This document shows positions 1-7,985 of a stretch of DNA of 64,000 nucleotides, piece after piece. The stretch's first letter is position 1, and each line of letters begins with the position of its first letter. The DNA is from Sandaracinobacter neustonicus (GTDB lineage Bacteria; Pseudomonadota; Alphaproteobacteria; Sphingomonadales; Sphingomonadaceae), in contig NZ_VFSU01000024.1 in assembly GCF_006385875.1 (NCBI RefSeq), positions 1 to 64,000 on the forward strand, given 5' to 3'. Under the pieces are notes generated by a model. That model had not been told where the DNA came from and did no database searches. It saw only the letters and a list, made by a program, of their open reading frames with translations. Made by a program: the position numbers and the translations under genes.

Positions 1-273
1 GATGAACCCCTCAAGCGCCGCCGCGCGTGTCCGTGTCGCCTGAAAATGCCCGGCAAGTATGTCTCCCTCGTTCACCGAGCCATTAGACAAAAAACGGTAG
101 GCCGCCTTTGTATTGGCCCAGTCTTGACACGCCATCGGTATCGGTGCGCCAATCGCTCCTGCCATCTGCTTAAGCATCGTTCGAAGCCGTTCGCCCAGTC
201 GCTTATCACGAAAGGCGGCGGGATCGACTTCCCCGTCAGCCCATCCTGCCGCATCGAAAACGGACGTCTCCAC
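1..273 (-). CDS. Tn5-like IS4-family transposase, N-terminal part (cut by window edge)
   Basis: This open frame runs leftwards out of the window from a likely GTG at 273; upstream in-frame codons reach a stop near 320. The 91 visible residues match the N-terminal DNA-binding region of Tn5/IS50-type transposases: a tryptophan-alanine-aspartate start (GWADGEVDPAAFRDKRLGER), then the hallmark 'ACQDWANTKAAYRFLSN' block and 'ILAGHFQAT'. The catalytic DDE domain would lie outside the window, so activity cannot be judged. In this family the N-terminal domain recognises the element ends. The frame lies antisense to other, spurious reading frames here. Confidence 0.75.
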   Translation of the reverse strand, partial: METSVFDAAGWADGEVDPAAFRDKRLGERLRTMLKQMAGAIGAPIPMACQDWANTKAAYRFLSNGSVNEGDILAGHFQATRTRAAALEGFI

Positions 274-380
274 GTTGCACCCCGCCAACCGATTCAGGTG
301 CCAGGGAATGAATCATGCTTGATTCCAGACGGGCAATGCTCATGCGGCCAACGGAATCACGCTCGCGACCACTTGTGGGT
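1..380 (-). mobile_element. Left-edge insertion sequence, IS4 family (Tn5-like), partial
   Basis: The minus strand enters an insertion sequence somewhere between about 385 and 330, where the amidase reading frame stops matching its family and a transposase frame begins about 60 bases later. Only one end of the element lies in the window, so neither terminal inverted repeats nor a target duplication can be checked. The exact boundary is therefore approximate. The insertion explains the loss of the amidase C-terminal half better than a simple frameshift, because the following protein belongs to a different family. Confidence 0.7.
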
Positions 381-1074
381 AATTGAAAGCGTGCGGGCCG
401 CTGGCGACATCCAGATGCCGTGCCGCATCCGCCACCGTACGCGCCAGTGCGCCATGCACAGACCAGTTGGAAAAGCCGTTCAGCTTCGGAATGCGGCCGT
501 GGCTGGGTTTCAGCCCGACGAGGCCGGTGAAAGCCGCAGGTTCGCGGATGGAGCCGCCGGCATCCGTGCCCGTCGCCAGCGGCACCATCCCGGCGGCCAC
601 CGCTGCCGACGAACCGCCGCTGCTGCCGCCCGGTGTCTTTTCGAAGTTCCATGGGTTGCGCGTGATGCCCCACAATCGGGTGCTGGTGGCCGAATCCATC
701 CCGAATTCCGAACAGGCTGTGATGCCGATGATCACCGCTCCGGCCTTTCGCAGCCGTGCCACATGTCTTGAATCCGTCGTTTCGGGCGGGGCGTCGCGCA
801 GAAACCAGCTGCCTTGCGTTATCGGAAGGCCTGCCGCCGGCTCCATATCCTTCACGCCGATTGGAACCCCGGCCAGCGGCCCCGGGTCAATGCCCTGAGC
901 CACCTGTTGATCGATGCGTCCGGCGGCTTCCATTGCGGCTTCCGCATCGATGCGGATGAAGGCGTTGAGCCTGCCGTTCAGCCGCTCGATCTCGTCGAGC
1001 GACTCCCGAATCCGCGACCGAGCCTCCAGCTTCCCGGTGCGCACCAGCCCGGCGGTTTCCACGGCAGTCTTCAT
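340..1074 (-). pseudogene. Amidase-signature hydrolase, truncated by IS insertion
   Basis: This is the N-terminal 244 residues of an amidase-signature family hydrolase, which cleaves carboxylic amides. The Ser-cisSer-Lys triad is visible: Lys75 in GVKD, Ser151 in the GGSSGGSSAA glycine-serine block and the nucleophile Ser175 in DAGGSIR. Family members usually exceed 450 residues. After 'DVASGPHAFNYP' (about residue 232) the family sequence is lost and the frame ends at a TGA beside the transposase gene. The missing half forms much of the substrate pocket, so the product is probably inactive. It is divergent from the TonB-dependent receptor at 1257 and shares its intergenic operator, so it was probably part of the same catabolic regulon. 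Confidence 0.8.
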
Positions 1075-1164
1075 CGTTCTGTGGCTCCATGGTTGATATC
1101 AATTTATTGCTTTAACTGGATAAATTCAAAATTTTTGGCGACGGCCCGATCATTGTAAGCACTG

Positions 1165-1193
1165 TTGACATCGATTCAATCTGCGTTCAACAT
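1165..1193 (+). promoter_or_regulatory. Possible sigma70 promoter of the TonB-dependent receptor gene
   Basis: A perfect TTGACA lies at 1165-1170 and, 17 bases on, CAACAT at 1188-1193 could serve as a poor -10 box. The palindromic operator at 1197-1215 would then overlap the transcription start, a position suited to repression. The -10 match is weak, so the assignment is tentative. Confidence 0.35.
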
Positions 1194-1196
1194 CCA

Positions 1197-1215
1197 AAGT
1201 AATCAGCGATCATAT
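1197..1215. promoter_or_regulatory. Operator site A of the shared palindrome
   Basis: The sequence AAGTAATCA-g-CGATCATAT matches the right half of the perfect palindrome at 13802-13820 in 8 of 9 positions, and its left half matches partly. It lies between the amidase (minus) and the receptor gene (plus), about 40 bases before the receptor start. The spacing and symmetry suit a GntR-type dimeric regulator. That is inference: no regulator gene is in the window. Confidence 0.6.
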
Positions 1216-1256
1216 AAAGGGGGTCGCGCTTGCACATTTTCGCGAAGGAGACGTTG

Positions 1257-3509
1257 ATGGAGTCAAGGCGTAAGGTCCGCTGGTCGTTGCTTCTGGCTGC
1301 TGCCTGCGTGATTGTTGATGCGGGTGCAGCCGCCGCACAGGGCACAGGCACAACGGCGGGCAAGGAGCCGTCGGCTGACAACAATCAGGATGCGATCACC
1401 GTGACGGCGCGCCGGGTGAACGAAGCGCCGGTCGAGGTGCCGGTGACGTTCAGCATGATCGACGGCAGCGCCCTTCGCGATCTGGGCATTTCCAACATCC
1501 GTGAGATCGTGGCGCTGGTGCCCAACGCCGTAATTCAGGATTCCGCCACCGGCCTCAACACCTTCATCAACATCCGCGGCATGCAGCTGGTGAACATTCA
1601 GGCCGAGCCGAATGTCGGGGTGTATCGCAACGGCCTTTATGCTGGCGGCCATCGCCAGAGCCTTGCCGCGCAAGTGGATATCGAGCGGGTTGAAGTGCTG
1701 CGCGGGCCGCAGGGCGGCTATTATGGCCGCAGTTCGATCGGCGGTACGGTGGATATCATCTCCACCATGCCGAAGCAGGATTTCGGCGGCTATGCCCGCG
1801 CAGGCATCGGCAGCTATGGCCGCACCGAATTCGAAGGCGCGATCAACGTGCCGGTGACGGAAACGCTGGCGGTGCGGCTGACAGGCTGGCGGTTCAACCA
1901 GAACCGGGCGGAGATGAAGAACGAGACGCTCGACGAATATATCGGCAAGTCGAACGATCGCGGCGTGCGCGGAACGGTGCAGTTCGATCCCGTCCCCAGC
2001 CTGAACATTCAGGCGCTGGCGGAGTATCAGGAAGTCGATGGCCCGGCGCTGATTTCCTATGCTCCGAACGGCATCAGCGGCAACGGGCTGACGTTTCAGC
2101 CCTCCACGCCTGAAACACCGCAGGCGGTCTATCGCGACACCACCTCCACGTCGCACAGATACAATGCCTATTTCTTCCTGAAGACGAGCTATGATTTCGG
2201 CCCCGTCGAGCTGGCGCTGAACGGCAGCTACCGGGAATATCGGTTCAGAAGCACCTATGATCTCGACCAGACCAATCTGGGCCCGCCCTACAACATCAAG
2301 GCCTCCACCAGCCCGAACGACAAGGTGGACAATCTCTATCTGGAGGCCCTGCTGTCCTCGAAGCCGGACCAGCCTTTCACCTGGATGATCGGCGCCGCCT
2401 ATTTCAAGGAGGATTATGATTATCAGGTCCTCAGCAATTACACGCTGAACGTCGACGCAGTGACCGGCTTGCCGCTGGGCCTTGGCGTGCAGACCATCCC
2501 GGTCGGCTCGCCAAAACCGGGCACCTCGATCGCAACCCGGTCGCGCTCGGTGTTTGCCACGGCCTCGTATGAATTCGATCCGCACTGGACGCTGAGCGGA
2601 GGCATCCGGTACAATTCGGATCAGAAGCGGCTGAACTTCCTGTCGGGGATCATGCCGATTTCGAATCCGCTGCTGGCCTATGTGGCGGCAGCCGCCTTCG
2701 GCAGCACCTTCCCGACCTTCGATCTCAAGTCGGAACAGACATTCAACTTCGTCGCGCCGACAGCCACCTTGCGTTACATGCCGAACAAGGATGTGAACTT
2801 TTACCTGACCTATGGTCAGGGCTTCCGCCCCGGCGCATTCAACCTGACTCCGGTTTCCGCGGAAACCATCCCCTACAAGGAAGAAACCGCCAGCAACTTC
2901 GAAGCGGGCGTGCGCACCAACCTGATGGACGGCAAGATGTCGTTCAACGCGGCGATCTTCTACATGCCGCAGGACAATGTGCTGCTCGCGCAATCGACGC
3001 CGCTTGGCCAATCCTATTATGCCAACGCCGGCCAGAGCAAAACCAAGGGGATCGAACTGGAACTGACCGCACGGCCGCTGTCCTGGCTGAGTGGCGGGGT
3101 TTCGCTGGGCCTGCTGGACGCGCATTTCAGCCGCGCGACCGTGAATGCGGGCACGCCGTCGGCCATCAAGCTGGATGGCAAGCAACTGCCCTACACGCGC
3201 AGCGGCACCATCAATGCGATGATCAATGTCGATGCCCCGGTCAGCGATGAGGTGAACTTCATCAGCACCGGCCTGTTCCGCTTCGAATGGGGCGGGCGGC
3301 TGGGCGATTATGTCGGCGTGAACGAGCCCTATCCGGCCTTGAACCGGATCGACCTGCAGGGTGGATTTGAGTTCCGCAAACAGATCCGGCTGACGGCGAG
3401 CGTCAAGAATCTGCTCGATGAACATGTCGCGCAATTCTACTTCTACAATGGCGCACGCACAGTCACGCCGGGACGGACATTCAGCGTGGATCTCAGATTC
3501 AGCTATTGA
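1257..3509 (+). CDS. TonB-dependent outer-membrane receptor
   Basis: This 750-residue TonB-dependent receptor imports an unknown ligand across the outer membrane using TonB energy. A signal peptide occupies about residues 1-28, followed by a TonB box (AITVTARR, about 46-53), a plug domain (with 'VEVLRGPQGGYYGRSSIGGT' around 150-170) and a beta-barrel ending in the aromatic FSVDLRFSY. The start ATG at 1257 is chosen because GAAGGAG lies 7 bases upstream; a TTG at 1230 is also in frame. It heads the plus-strand side of a divergent pair with the amidase and carries operator site A upstream, so it is probably the uptake gate for the substrate handled by the adjacent enzymes. Confidence 0.93.
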   Translation: MESRRKVRWSLLLAAACVIVDAGAAAAQGTGTTAGKEPSADNNQDAITVTARRVNEAPVEVPVTFSMIDGSALRDLGISNIREIVALVPNAVIQDSATGLNTFINIRGMQLVNIQAEPNVGVYRNGLYAGGHRQSLAAQVDIERVEVLRGPQGGYYGRSSIGGTVDIISTMPKQDFGGYARAGIGSYGRTEFEGAINVPVTETLAVRLTGWRFNQNRAEMKNETLDEYIGKSNDRGVRGTVQFDPVPSLNIQALAEYQEVDGPALISYAPNGISGNGLTFQPSTPETPQAVYRDTTSTSHRYNAYFFLKTSYDFGPVELALNGSYREYRFRSTYDLDQTNLGPPYNIKASTSPNDKVDNLYLEALLSSKPDQPFTWMIGAAYFKEDYDYQVLSNYTLNVDAVTGLPLGLGVQTIPVGSPKPGTSIATRSRSVFATASYEFDPHWTLSGGIRYNSDQKRLNFLSGIMPISNPLLAYVAAAAFGSTFPTFDLKSEQTFNFVAPTATLRYMPNKDVNFYLTYGQGFRPGAFNLTPVSAETIPYKEETASNFEAGVRTNLMDGKMSFNAAIFYMPQDNVLLAQSTPLGQSYYANAGQSKTKGIELELTARPLSWLSGGVSLGLLDAHFSRATVNAGTPSAIKLDGKQLPYTRSGTINAMINVDAPVSDEVNFISTGLFRFEWGGRLGDYVGVNEPYPALNRIDLQGGFEFRKQIRLTASVKNLLDEHVAQFYFYNGARTVTPGRTFSVDLRFSY

Positions 3510-3524
3510 GCTTGTCGGGCCCGT

Positions 3525-3545
3525 GCGGTCAGTTGTGCTGACCGC
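3525..3545 (+). other. Perfect 8-bp hairpin between receptor and permease genes
   Basis: GCGGTCAG (3525-3532) pairs with CTGACCGC (3538-3545) around a 5-base loop. There is no T-run after it, so it may be an mRNA-stabilising or partial-termination structure between the receptor and the permease genes, not a classical terminator. Confidence 0.45.
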
Positions 3546-3585
3546 CCGGGCAACCGGGACAACAGGATGAGGCCCCGCATGCCGA

Positions 3586-4959
3586 ATGACGCGAATGCAC
3601 AGCCGGGGCAGTGACCGCCTCTCCACCGCCCAGTTGCTTGCGTTCGGCTTCCCCGCCTTCACGCATGCCATGGTTGCCGGGCCGGTCTATACCATTCTGC
3701 CCACATTCTATGCTGCGAACACGGCCGTCAGCCTTGCGCAGATCGGCACGATCGCCGGCATCAGCCGGATTATCGATGCCCTGAACGATTCTGTGATGGG
3801 CTACATGTCTGACAAGACGCAGACCCGTTTCGGCAGCCGCAAGCCGTGGGTCGCGGCTTCGATCCTGTTCTGCGTGATCGGCGTCTATTTTCTATTCACG
3901 CCCGGCCCGCAGGCGACCTGGCTCTATTTCTTCATCTGGGCGCAGGTGCTTTACACCGGCTTTACCATGTTCGAAGTCCCGCGCGCGGCGTGGGGGGCGG
4001 AACTCAGCCGCGATTACAATGAACGCGCGACCATCGGCATGTATGTGGGCGGGTTCAACATTTCGGGCTCGCTGGCGTTTTTCCTGCTGCCGATCGCCAT
4101 GGGGTTGCTGATTGGCAATTCCGAAATCGATGCCGGAACCCTGCGCACCACGGCGATCATTTATGCCGTTTTGATGCCGCTGGGGGTACTTCTTTCGCTG
4201 AAGCTGGTGCCTCAGGGCCGCAAGGTCGATCACAAGCAGCTGAAAATGTCCGATTTCCTGCACACGATCCGGCAATCGCGTCCGGCGCAGATCTTCTTTG
4301 GCTGCACCCTGTTGTGGGGGCTGGGGCAGGGCATCGTCATCGCCTGCGTCTACATCTTCTATGGCGTCTATATGCAACTGGGCGGCCAGTTCGCGATGAT
4401 CATGGGCGCGCTCTATCTGGTGCAGGTGCTGTCGCTGCCGCTCTGGTCGCGCATCCTGCCCCGCTTCGACAGGAACCGGGTGTGGGCGGCCTGCATCGGC
4501 GCTACTGCGCTGATCGCGCCCGTCGTGCTGCTGCTGCCGCGCGGGGAAGCGGCGCTGATTCCGGCGCTGGGGATCGTGCTGGTGCAGGGCTTCCTCACCG
4601 CGCCCACCAATTTCCTGCCCGGTGCCATTCTGGGCGACGTGATTGATCATGACGTGCTGAAAACGGGCTCCAACAAGGCCGGGAACCTGTTCGCGGTGCA
4701 GATGCTGCTGATCAAGATTGCAATGGCGATCGGCGGCGCGCTCGCCTTCAACCTGCTCGATCTCGTCGGTTATGATGTGAAGCACGAGAATTCCGCCGCC
4801 GCCGAAACCGGGCTGGTGCTGATCTTCGTGGGCATGCCGATGCTGTTCTTTCTTGCGACGGCAATTATGGCGTGGAATTTCCCGATCACCCGCCGGAACC
4901 AGCAGACCATCCAGCGTCGGCTGGAACGGCGCAGGCTGCGGCAGGCGGCGGGCGAATAG
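3586..4959 (+). CDS. MFS permease, glycoside/MFS_2-like
   Basis: This 457-residue inner-membrane transporter has about twelve hydrophobic segments. The cytoplasmic motif 'DSVMGYMSDKTQTRFGSRKP' (about residues 66-86) is typical of the GPH/MFS_2 group of cation-coupled symporters, which carry sugars and other organic solutes. It follows the TonB-dependent receptor on the same strand after 76 bases, giving an outer- plus inner-membrane import route. The start is uncertain: ATG codons at 3586 and 3595 are both in frame, and a short unrelated ATG frame starts at 3579. The C-terminus is basic. The substrate cannot be told from sequence; context suggests a peptide-like or amide compound. Confidence 0.88.
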   Translation: MTRMHSRGSDRLSTAQLLAFGFPAFTHAMVAGPVYTILPTFYAANTAVSLAQIGTIAGISRIIDALNDSVMGYMSDKTQTRFGSRKPWVAASILFCVIGVYFLFTPGPQATWLYFFIWAQVLYTGFTMFEVPRAAWGAELSRDYNERATIGMYVGGFNISGSLAFFLLPIAMGLLIGNSEIDAGTLRTTAIIYAVLMPLGVLLSLKLVPQGRKVDHKQLKMSDFLHTIRQSRPAQIFFGCTLLWGLGQGIVIACVYIFYGVYMQLGGQFAMIMGALYLVQVLSLPLWSRILPRFDRNRVWAACIGATALIAPVVLLLPRGEAALIPALGIVLVQGFLTAPTNFLPGAILGDVIDHDVLKTGSNKAGNLFAVQMLLIKIAMAIGGALAFNLLDLVGYDVKHENSAAAETGLVLIFVGMPMLFFLATAIMAWNFPITRRNQQTIQRRLERRRLRQAAGE

Positions 4960-4965
4960 CCAGCG

Positions 4966-5703
4966 TTACTGCGCCGTCCAGCCGCCATCGACCAGCAGGC
5001 TGGTCCCGGTGATCATCGCCGCCAGCGGAGAGGCTAGATAAAGCACGGCGGCGGCCACATCCTCTGGCGTTGCCAGCCGTCCCATCGGCAGCATCTGGCC
5101 CACAAAGGCTCGGAAGGCGGGATCGGCCAACATCGGCCCGGTCATCGGCGTTTCCACGAATGTGGGCGCCACCGCATTCACGCGGATTCCGTGCGGCGCC
5201 AGTTCCACCGCCATCGCCTTCGTCAGCCCCTCGATGGCATGCTTCGTCATGCAATAGACGGTGCGGCCGGGGCTGCCCACATGCCCCATCTGGCTGCTGA
5301 TGTGCACGATCGAGCCGGGCTGGCCCCGGCGCAGCATGGACCGCACGGCTGCCTGCGCCACCAGATAGCTGCTGCGCACATTCAGTTGCAGCATCTCGTC
5401 CAGCACGTCGGCCGGCACGTCTGCCATTGGCATTGGCCTGTTGGTGCCAGCGTTGTTCACCAGAATGTCGAGATCGCGATCGGCAAGCGCAGCGTGAAAC
5501 GCCGGATCGCGCACGTCCGCCGTCCAACCTTCGATCCGCTCGTGCTGCTTGCACAGCGCATCCAGCGCCGCCTGCTCGCGCGCCACCGCGATCACCTTTG
5601 CGCCCGCGTCGGCCAGCATCCGCGTGATGGCCGCTCCCAACCCCTTACTGCCGCCTGTCACCAGCGCGGTCTGGCCTTCCAGTGTCAGCGATGGTGCACG
5701 CAT
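4966..5703 (-). CDS. Short-chain dehydrogenase/reductase (classical SDR)
   Basis: A 245-residue NAD(P)-dependent oxidoreductase. It has the glycine-rich TGGSKGLG cofactor motif near residue 17, NNAGTN near 84, an active-site serine in HISSQ, and YCMTK supplying the catalytic Tyr and Lys. The C-terminus 'VDGGWTAQ' is typical of the family. The start at 5703 is preferred because GGAGG lies 6 bases upstream; the longer frame to 5736 lacks one. It is convergent with the permease gene (7 bases between stops) and divergent from the decarboxylase-like gene, with operator site B between them. It probably oxidises or reduces an alcohol/ketone intermediate; the substrate is unknown. Confidence 0.9.
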   Translation of the reverse strand: MRAPSLTLEGQTALVTGGSKGLGAAITRMLADAGAKVIAVAREQAALDALCKQHERIEGWTADVRDPAFHAALADRDLDILVNNAGTNRPMPMADVPADVLDEMLQLNVRSSYLVAQAAVRSMLRRGQPGSIVHISSQMGHVGSPGRTVYCMTKHAIEGLTKAMAVELAPHGIRVNAVAPTFVETPMTGPMLADPAFRAFVGQMLPMGRLATPEDVAAAVLYLASPLAAMITGTSLLVDGGWTAQ

Positions 5704-5746
5704 GCAGTCCTCCTTCCGCCCAAACCCCATTGCCACTATTCTTCAA

Positions 5747-5765
5747 ATGTATACAGTGATCATAT
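5747..5765. promoter_or_regulatory. Operator site B of the shared palindrome
   Basis: ATGTATACA-g-TGATCATAT; the right half is identical to that of the perfect palindrome at 13802-13820. The left half contains GTATAC, a core often seen in operators of FadR/VanR-type GntR regulators. It sits 44 bases upstream of the SDR start and 47 bases upstream of the decarboxylase-like gene, so one bound dimer could control both directions. Confidence 0.65.
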
Positions 5766-5812
5766 TAAGAGCAAGCCTGCGACTCCGCAGGCGCAGGTGG
5801 AGGACAGCAACC

Positions 5813-6649
5813 ATGCCTTTCAAACCCGAAGCCGGGCAGTTCTATCGCATGCCGATCTTCTTCGGCCCGGCACCCGGCCCGCGCCAGTGGCCGCAAGGCC
5901 GGGATTTCGATTTCCGCGAAACCCCGCGCATGAAGATGATCGGCGTGCGCATGCTGACCAACGCAGACCAGTTGAAGGCGATGCTGCCGGATCGTTTCGA
6001 ACTGCGCGGTCCGCCGGTGATCACGGTCGAGGCGAATTACATGACCGAGATCGGCTGGCTGGCCGGTCGCGGCTATAATCTGTGCGACGTGAAGTTCGAG
6101 GTTACGTTCCACGGCAAGGATGGCCCGGTGAACGGAACGCTGGTGCTGGTGCGTTTCGAGAATCTGGCCGATCCTATCCTCAGTGGCCGCGAGGAACTCG
6201 GCCATAACAAGATCTATTGCGAAATCCCGGAACCGCGCCTGTTGGATGGCCGCCGCTCGACCCGGCTCGGCTGGATGGAGACGCCCTTTCTGGACATGGC
6301 GGTGTGGGATCTCGGCCCGCTTCCCGAGGGAGCCGGCCCGCCGTTCGAGCCGGATCATCAGGGCATGCTGTCTTACAAATATATCCCCGCCACCGGCGAT
6401 TGGGGGACGGCGGATGTCGAATATGTCACGCTTTCGCCGCACACCGAGCTTCGAAAGAATCTCAGCATCAATTCGCTGCAGGTGGGCAAGGGCGAGTTCG
6501 CTTTCCGCCGCGCGACATGGGAAGAACTCCCCACCCTCTATCACATCGTGAACGCCTTCGCGGAGTTGGAGAATCACGGCTTCCAGGGGGCCCATATGAT
6601 CGAGACTATCGGTGGTTCCAGCCTCGCTGAAACCCGCCGGATCGATTGA
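5813..6649 (+). CDS. Acetoacetate decarboxylase-fold protein, function uncertain
   Basis: This 278-residue protein belongs to the acetoacetate decarboxylase superfamily, seen from the [19 protein letters not shown] block (about residues 125-143). In true acetoacetate decarboxylases the equivalent 'PKK' supplies a Schiff-base lysine and a second lysine that lowers its pKa. Here the first lysine is kept (about Lys133) but the second is isoleucine. This suggests a Schiff-base enzyme of other function, such as an aldolase or dehydratase; that is inference. The ATG at 5813 has GGTGGAGG upstream and replaces a longer frame from 5549. It precedes the histidinol-dehydrogenase-like gene by 13 bases and they are probably one operon under operator site B. 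Confidence 0.8.
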   Translation: MPFKPEAGQFYRMPIFFGPAPGPRQWPQGRDFDFRETPRMKMIGVRMLTNADQLKAMLPDRFELRGPPVITVEANYMTEIGWLAGRGYNLCDVKFEVTFHGKDGPVNGTLVLVRFENLADPILSGREELGHNKIYCEIPEPRLLDGRRSTRLGWMETPFLDMAVWDLGPLPEGAGPPFEPDHQGMLSYKYIPATGDWGTADVEYVTLSPHTELRKNLSINSLQVGKGEFAFRRATWEELPTLYHIVNAFAELENHGFQGAHMIETIGGSSLAETRRID

Positions 6650-6662
6650 AGGGGCGCGCAAC

Positions 6663-7973
6663 ATGCCGGTCACCCATCTGAAGCGCGGCAAGCCCGAAGC
6701 TGAGCGCGTGCTGGAACAGAGCCGCGTGCGCGAACTGGTGGAAGCCACGCTCGCCGATATCGAGGCGCGAGGCGACAGCGCCGTGCACGAGCTTTCGGTT
6801 AAGTTCGACGGGCTTTCCCGCCCCGGTTTCCGCCTGACAGCGTCGGAGATTGAAGCCGCGACTGCGAAGGTTTCGGTGCGCGACATGGCGGATATCCGCT
6901 TCGCCCAGCAGCAGATCCGGCGCTTCGCCGAAGCGCAGCGCGCCACGATGACGGATGTGGAGATCGAGACGATCCCCGGCGTGATTCTGGGCCACCGCAA
7001 TATCCCGGTGCAGTCCGTGGGCTGCTATGTGCCGGGCGGGAAGTTTCCGATGGTCGCCTCTGCGCATATGTCGGTGCTGACGGCGGCCGTGGCGGGCGTG
7101 CCGCGCATCATCGCCTCCGCCCCGCCGCACGGTGGCGCGCCGCATCCCGCCATCGTTGCAGCGATGCATTTGGCGGGCGCGCATGAAATCTATGTGCTGG
7201 GCGGAATTCAGGCCGTTGGCGCAATGGCGCTGGGGACGGAAAGCATCGCCCCGGTCGACATGCTGGTCGGCCCCGGCAACGCCTATGTGGCGGAAGCCAA
7301 GCGGCAATTGTTCGGGCGGGTGGGGATCGACCTGTTCGCCGGGCCGACCGAAACCCTGCTGATCGCCGACGAGACGGTCGATGCCGAACTGTGTGCGACC
7401 GATCTGCTGGGGCAGGCGGAACATGGCTACAACTCCCCGGCGGTTCTCGTCACCAATTCGGCGCGGCTGGCGCGGCACACGCTGGCTGAAGTGGAGCGGC
7501 TGCTGAAAATCCTGCCGACGGCCGAAACCGCCGCCGCCAGCTGGCGCGACTATGGCGAGATCATTCTGTGCGACAGCTATGACGAGATGCTGGATGTCGC
7601 GAATGCCATCGCGTCGGAACATGTGCAGGTAATGACAGACCGCGACGACTGGTTTCTGGAGCGGATGCACGCCTATGGCGCGCTGTTCCTGGGGCCGCGC
7701 ACCAATGTCGCCAATGGCGACAAGGTGATCGGCACCAACCACACCCTGCCAACCCGCCGCGCCGGGCGCTACACTGGCGGCTTGTGGGTGGGCAAGTTCC
7801 TGAAGACCCACAGCTATCAGAAAATCCTCACTGACGAGGCAGCAGCCGAAATCGGGGCTTATTGTTCGCGGCTGTGCCTGCTGGAGGGCTTTGTCGGCCA
7901 TGCCGAACAGGCCAATCTGCGCGTGCGCCGCTATGGCGGGCGCGAACTGGCCTATGGCGCGGCGGCCGACTGA
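6663..7973 (+). CDS. Histidinol-dehydrogenase-family alcohol dehydrogenase
   Basis: A 436-residue zinc enzyme of the HisD family, which oxidises a primary alcohol through an aldehyde to a carboxylate with two NAD. All metal and catalytic positions appear present: Gln and His in [11 protein letters not shown], the Glu-His pair in IASEHVQVM, Asp in NGDKVIG with the neighbouring GTNHTLPT, and the late His in [11 protein letters not shown]. No other histidine-biosynthesis gene is near, and the gene is embedded in a catabolic cluster. It therefore more likely acts on another amino- or sulfo-alcohol, as HpsN (sulfopropanediol dehydrogenase) does, than on histidinol. AAGGGG lies upstream of the ATG. 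Confidence 0.85.
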   Translation: MPVTHLKRGKPEAERVLEQSRVRELVEATLADIEARGDSAVHELSVKFDGLSRPGFRLTASEIEAATAKVSVRDMADIRFAQQQIRRFAEAQRATMTDVEIETIPGVILGHRNIPVQSVGCYVPGGKFPMVASAHMSVLTAAVAGVPRIIASAPPHGGAPHPAIVAAMHLAGAHEIYVLGGIQAVGAMALGTESIAPVDMLVGPGNAYVAEAKRQLFGRVGIDLFAGPTETLLIADETVDAELCATDLLGQAEHGYNSPAVLVTNSARLARHTLAEVERLLKILPTAETAAASWRDYGEIILCDSYDEMLDVANAIASEHVQVMTDRDDWFLERMHAYGALFLGPRTNVANGDKVIGTNHTLPTRRAGRYTGGLWVGKFLKTHSYQKILTDEAAAEIGAYCSRLCLLEGFVGHAEQANLRVRRYGGRELAYGAAAD

Positions 7974-7985
7974 CGGGCGCGCCCG

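Noticed and set aside
236-673. 145-codon minus-strand frame over the amidase/IS junction
   Set aside because: Arginine/glycine-rich shadow frame; its neighbours in the other frames give the amidase and transposase proteins.
1263-3671. 802-codon open frame antisense to the TonB-dependent receptor
   Set aside because: Arginine/histidine-rich, with no family motif, and fully antisense to a clear receptor gene; high-GC shadow frame.
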